Origin: UMGS1502 sp045545435
Lineage (GTDB): Bacteria > Actinomycetota > Coriobacteriia > Coriobacteriales > Eggerthellaceae
Assembly: GCA_045545435.1 (NCBI GenBank)
Contig: JAZQAV010000154.1
Span: 1 to 6,521 of the forward strand
DNA length: 6,521 nucleotides
Reading direction: 5' to 3'
The stretch's first letter is position 1. Each line of letters starts with the position of its first letter. Under the pieces are notes generated by a model. It was not told where the DNA came from and did no database searches. It was given only the letters and a program-made list of their open reading frames with translations. A program made the translations under genes and the position numbers. Shown in pieces: positions 3,658 through 6,521 of this stretch.

Positions 3658-5421
3658 ATGGCGTCGGGCCCCAGGGGCGAAGGCGGTAAGGCGCGCTCGC
3701 GTGCTGACGCCATAGATCGTTATGTGTCAACGGGCTCTTCGCGCGCGTTTCTTCCCATCCTGCTCTTTCTTGTTATGGCCGTCATTTTCTTTGGCCGCCT
3801 GTTTTATCTGGATGTGATCGTCCAAAAGGAATACGCAACCCAGGCGCAGAATTCGCACACGGTGGGCCTCACGGTGGAGCCCCGTCGTGGCACCATTTAC
3901 GACCGCAATGGAAAGATTCTTGCCATTTCGGTTGACGCCACCACGGTGTACTGCAATCCCTCAGAAATCACCGACCCAACCGCTATCGCTGCGGCGGTGG
4001 CATCGTGTTTGGGCGGAACCTATAAAGATTACGTTGACGCACTGGGTGCCGAAAACGTGTCGTTTGCTTACGTGAAGCGCAAGGCCGACGTGGATAAAGC
4101 CGAGGCTTTGCGCGCGCTTGAGTTGCCCGGCATCTATTTTTTGGACGACACGCGGCGCGTGTATCCCTATGGCCAGGTGGCGGGCCAGATAATCGGTGGC
4201 ACCAACGCGGAGGTTGACGTCGAGAACAATCGCGAGTACTACGTGGGCATATCGGGCCTTGAGTACTACTATGACGAGACGCTTTCGGGAACACCGGGCT
4301 ACTATGAAGCCGAAATCGGGGCAAACGGAACGCCTATTCCCGGCGGCGTGCACGAAAAGACGCCTGCCGTTGACGGCACCGACATCGTTATTTCCATCGA
4401 CATCGACTTCCAGAAGGTTGTCGAAGACGTTTTGAAGAGCAACCTTGAGCGCATGGGCGTGGAATCGGGCAATGCGGTGGTTATGGACGGTTCCACGGGC
4501 GAATTGTACGCTATAGCGTCCACGCCCTACTTCAATCCTGCCGACCGTTCGGTGGTGCCCGAAGGCTCCATGCAGCTCAAGCCCATCTCGTATTTGCTGG
4601 AGCCCGGCTCTATGTTCAAGACCGTATCGGCTACCTGCATTCTTGAGGCGGGCACCATGGACGTGGAGGATACGCTGTATTGCCCAGCGATTATCACGGC
4701 TGACGAATATGAGATTTCCGACGCCCATGAACGCGAGGACACCACCTACACGTTCCGTCAAATTATCGAATACTCCTCCAATGTTGGCATCTCGCTTGCG
4801 GTTGAGAACATGGGCTTCGACAAGCTCTACGACTGCATCGACCGCTATAACCTCCATGAGCTCTCGGGCGTCGATTATCCTGGCGAGCAGCTGGGTTATT
4901 TGGTCGACTTCAGCAAGTGGTCACGTGTAACCGGCTACAACGTGGCATTCGGCCAGGGCATCTCCATGACGCCTATCCAGCTTGTACGCTTCTACGGCGC
5001 ATTGGTGAACGGCGGGGTGGAGTGCACGCCCCACTTCCTTATAAAGTATCCCGAAAGCGGGGAAGTGCCCATCTACGAAACCGAGCAGGTTATCAACAGG
5101 ACCAGCGCCATACCCAAGATGAACAGCATGCTGCAAACGGTAGTTGAAGAAGGTACCGGTGTGCGCGCGGGAATCGAGGGGCTTAACGTAGCAGGCAAAA
5201 CGTCCACGGCCGAGATTTACGATGAGGAGAACGGCGGCTACAAATTTGATATGTACAACCTGGGCTTCTGCGGATTTATTTGCGACTCGAACAGCAAATT
5301 TGTCTGCTATGTGGGGGCTAACGACGTCATTGGCGATGGCGTCGTCACGCCGATATTTCACGATATAATGTCTGATGCGGTAACGCGTTACAACATTGTA
5401 TCCACGGCTCCCCAGCAATAG
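3658..5421 (+). CDS. ftsI: Septal peptidoglycan transpeptidase FtsI (class B PBP)
   Basis: FtsI (PBP3/PbpB type) cross-links septal peptidoglycan on the outer face of the membrane as partner of FtsW. The 587-residue protein has a short cytoplasmic tail, one membrane anchor (about 31-53) and a PBP dimerisation domain with the landmark RRGTIYDRNGKILA (76-89). The transpeptidase domain starts at about 240. Active-site motifs are EPGSMFK with nucleophile S318 and K321, S373-S374-N375, and K514-T515-S516-T517. The third motif is normally KTG, so S516 is unusual. FGQGISMTPIQL (431-442) is typical of the family. No PASTA domains follow, unlike PBP2x or SpoVD. Nine cysteines all lie in the extracytoplasmic part. 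AGGGG lies 6 bases before the ATG, and the gene starts three bases after the ftsL-like gene. Division function rests on dcw context; the enzyme class is certain. Confidence 0.95.
   Translation: MASGPRGEGGKARSRADAIDRYVSTGSSRAFLPILLFLVMAVIFFGRLFYLDVIVQKEYATQAQNSHTVGLTVEPRRGTIYDRNGKILAISVDATTVYCNPSEITDPTAIAAAVASCLGGTYKDYVDALGAENVSFAYVKRKADVDKAEALRALELPGIYFLDDTRRVYPYGQVAGQIIGGTNAEVDVENNREYYVGISGLEYYYDETLSGTPGYYEAEIGANGTPIPGGVHEKTPAVDGTDIVISIDIDFQKVVEDVLKSNLERMGVESGNAVVMDGSTGELYAIASTPYFNPADRSVVPEGSMQLKPISYLLEPGSMFKTVSATCILEAGTMDVEDTLYCPAIITADEYEISDAHEREDTTYTFRQIIEYSSNVGISLAVENMGFDKLYDCIDRYNLHELSGVDYPGEQLGYLVDFSKWSRVTGYNVAFGQGISMTPIQLVRFYGALVNGGVECTPHFLIKYPESGEVPIYETEQVINRTSAIPKMNSMLQTVVEEGTGVRAGIEGLNVAGKTSTAEIYDEENGGYKFDMYNLGFCGFICDSNSKFVCYVGANDVIGDGVVTPIFHDIMSDAVTRYNIVSTAPQQ
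5342..5369 (+). promoter_or_regulatory. Possible internal promoter for murE
   Basis: Inside the 3' end of ftsI, TCGTCA (5342-5347, four of six matches to TTGACA), a 16-base spacer and a perfect TATAAT (5364-5369) could start transcription near 5376. That would leave a leader of about 70 bases before murE. Because it lies in coding sequence (frame: DI MSD), a chance match is a real alternative. Confidence 0.35.
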
Positions 5422-5448
5422 CCGCGGTTTATAGAGAGGTGCATACAT

Positions 5449-6521
5449 ATGGCCAAAACCGTATCCCAGCTTTTCGAAGGCATCGAGTGCACGATATTGG
5501 GCAATCCCAATGATGAGGTAAGCGGGCTTGCTTATCGCTCCGATGCCGTAAAACCCGGAGATGCCTTTTTCTGCATCGTTGGTTTGAAGGTTGACGGCCA
5601 TTCGTTTGCACAAGACGCCATCAACCACGGCGCCAAGCTTATTGTTGCGGAGCGCAAGGTGTATTTGGCGGATGCCACCGATGTCACCGAAGTGGTGGTT
5701 GCCGACACGCGCAAGGCCATGGCAGCATGCGCCGCCAACTTCTACGACAACCCGTCACGTGATTTCAACCTGGTGGGTATTACGGGCACCAACGGCAAAA
5801 CAACCACCACGTATTTGGTTGAGCATATCGCCCGCGCCGCGCGCAAGCGCACGGGCGTGATTGGCACGGTTGGCATTGTGATCAACGGCAAGAAGGAGCA
5901 CGCCGAGCACACTACGCCCGAGTCTCCCGATTTGCAGGGCACGTTCGCTCAAATGCGCGACGCCGATGTGGATGTGGTGGCCATGGAGGTTTCCAGCCAC
6001 GCCCTCGATTTGCTGCGCACCTGGAAAACGAACTTTGCGGTAACTGCGTTCACCAATCTCACGCAGGACCATCTTGATTACCATCACACGTTTGAAGCCT
6101 ACTTCGAGGCAAAGGCGCGCCTGTTCTCGAAGGAGTACCCTGCCAAGCGCGTTATCAGCATCGACGACAAGTGGGGGCGCGAACTTCTGCGTCGCTGCAA
6201 CGATGCGGACGACAATGTGATTACCACGGGCTTCGACAAGTCCGCCCTTATTCATCCGGTTAACGTTACCTATGCGCCCACGCATACCTCCATTGAGCTC
6301 GACGTGCGCGGGTCGGTGGTGAGATTCGACTACCCGCTGGTTGGGCGTTTCAACGTGTCCAACATCATGACCGCGTTTGCCATTGGTCTTCAGCTTGGCT
6401 TCTCGCGCGAGGTTATTGTGAGCGCCTTGAAAGAGGCGCCGCAGGTGCCGGGCCGCCTTGAGCGTATCGATTGCGCTCATACGGGGGGCGTTTCGGTGTT
6501 CGTCGATTACGCCCATACGCC
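5449..6521 (+). CDS. murE: UDP-N-acetylmuramoyl-tripeptide synthetase MurE, 5' part
   Basis: MurE is the cytoplasmic ATP-dependent ligase that adds the third residue (meso-diaminopimelate or lysine) to UDP-MurNAc-L-Ala-D-Glu. The first 357 codons of about 490-500 are present and the frame is open to the right edge. Visible are the N-terminal UDP-binding domain (YRSDAVKPGDAFFCI, 29-43), the P-loop TGTNGKTTT (112-120), TTPESPDLQ (155-163) for substrate binding, EVSSHAL (180-186), and NLTQDHLDYH (203-212). AKARLF (221-226) has K222 as the probable carbamylated lysine. GRFNVSN (299-305) and FVDYAHT (351-357) open the C-terminal domain. The DNPR-type motif that tells diaminopimelate from lysine enzymes lies beyond the window, so specificity is open. 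GAGGT lies 8 bases before the ATG, and the gap from ftsI is 27 bases, so co-transcription is likely. Confidence 0.96.
   Translation, partial: MAKTVSQLFEGIECTILGNPNDEVSGLAYRSDAVKPGDAFFCIVGLKVDGHSFAQDAINHGAKLIVAERKVYLADATDVTEVVVADTRKAMAACAANFYDNPSRDFNLVGITGTNGKTTTTYLVEHIARAARKRTGVIGTVGIVINGKKEHAEHTTPESPDLQGTFAQMRDADVDVVAMEVSSHALDLLRTWKTNFAVTAFTNLTQDHLDYHHTFEAYFEAKARLFSKEYPAKRVISIDDKWGRELLRRCNDADDNVITTGFDKSALIHPVNVTYAPTHTSIELDVRGSVVRFDYPLVGRFNVSNIMTAFAIGLQLGFSREVIVSALKEAPQVPGRLERIDCAHTGGVSVFVDYAHT

Noticed and set aside
3961..4857. 298-codon open frame on the minus strand opposite ftsI
   Set aside because: It is fully antisense to a motif-rich, certain ftsI, and its product is a composition-driven shadow with no recognisable family motif.
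5755..6516. 253-codon minus-strand frame opposite murE
   Set aside because: It is antisense to the MurE P-loop and substrate motifs; open only because of murE codon usage.

Overview
The window is a piece of chromosome from a moderately GC-rich bacterium. It reads as an actinobacterium, most likely class Coriobacteriia (an Eggerthella/Slackia-type organism). That placement is an inference from protein flavour, GTG starts, a leaderless-type promoter and an actinobacterial-style DnaA-box sequence; the genus cannot be named from the sequence alone.

Layout: (1) 1-278, minus strand, the 5' part of a DUF1846 (UPF0371) gene that runs off the left edge. (2) 279-454, a divergent promoter region: a perfect -10 hexamer faces left, and an extended -10 faces right whose predicted transcription start falls on the xerD start codon. 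(3) 455-1351, xerD, a complete tyrosine recombinase gene. (4) 1352-1712, a 361-base intergenic region without a credible gene. It holds two rho-independent terminators, a run of CCAC cores, a helically phased row of MraZ-like GTGG boxes, and a sigma-70 promoter overlapped by the last boxes. (5) 1713-6521, the start of the division and cell wall (dcw) cluster, all on the plus strand and tightly packed: mraZ, rsmH, an ftsL-like gene, ftsI and the first three quarters of murE, which runs off the right edge.

The genes form a coherent set. MraZ is the autoregulator of the cluster. RsmH methylates 16S rRNA. FtsL and FtsI are membrane proteins of the divisome, FtsI being the septal transpeptidase. 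MurE adds the third amino acid of the peptidoglycan stem peptide. XerD, upstream and separately transcribed, resolves chromosome dimers at division.

The gene content is ordinary and I see no new multi-gene system, mobile element, CRISPR array or RNA gene. The points that deserve a second look are regulatory: the architecture of the mraZ control region, a perfect Shine-Dalgarno sequence inside the apparent first codons of mraZ that points to a GTT codon, the probably leaderless xerD mRNA, and the KTS (instead of KTG) active-site motif in FtsI.
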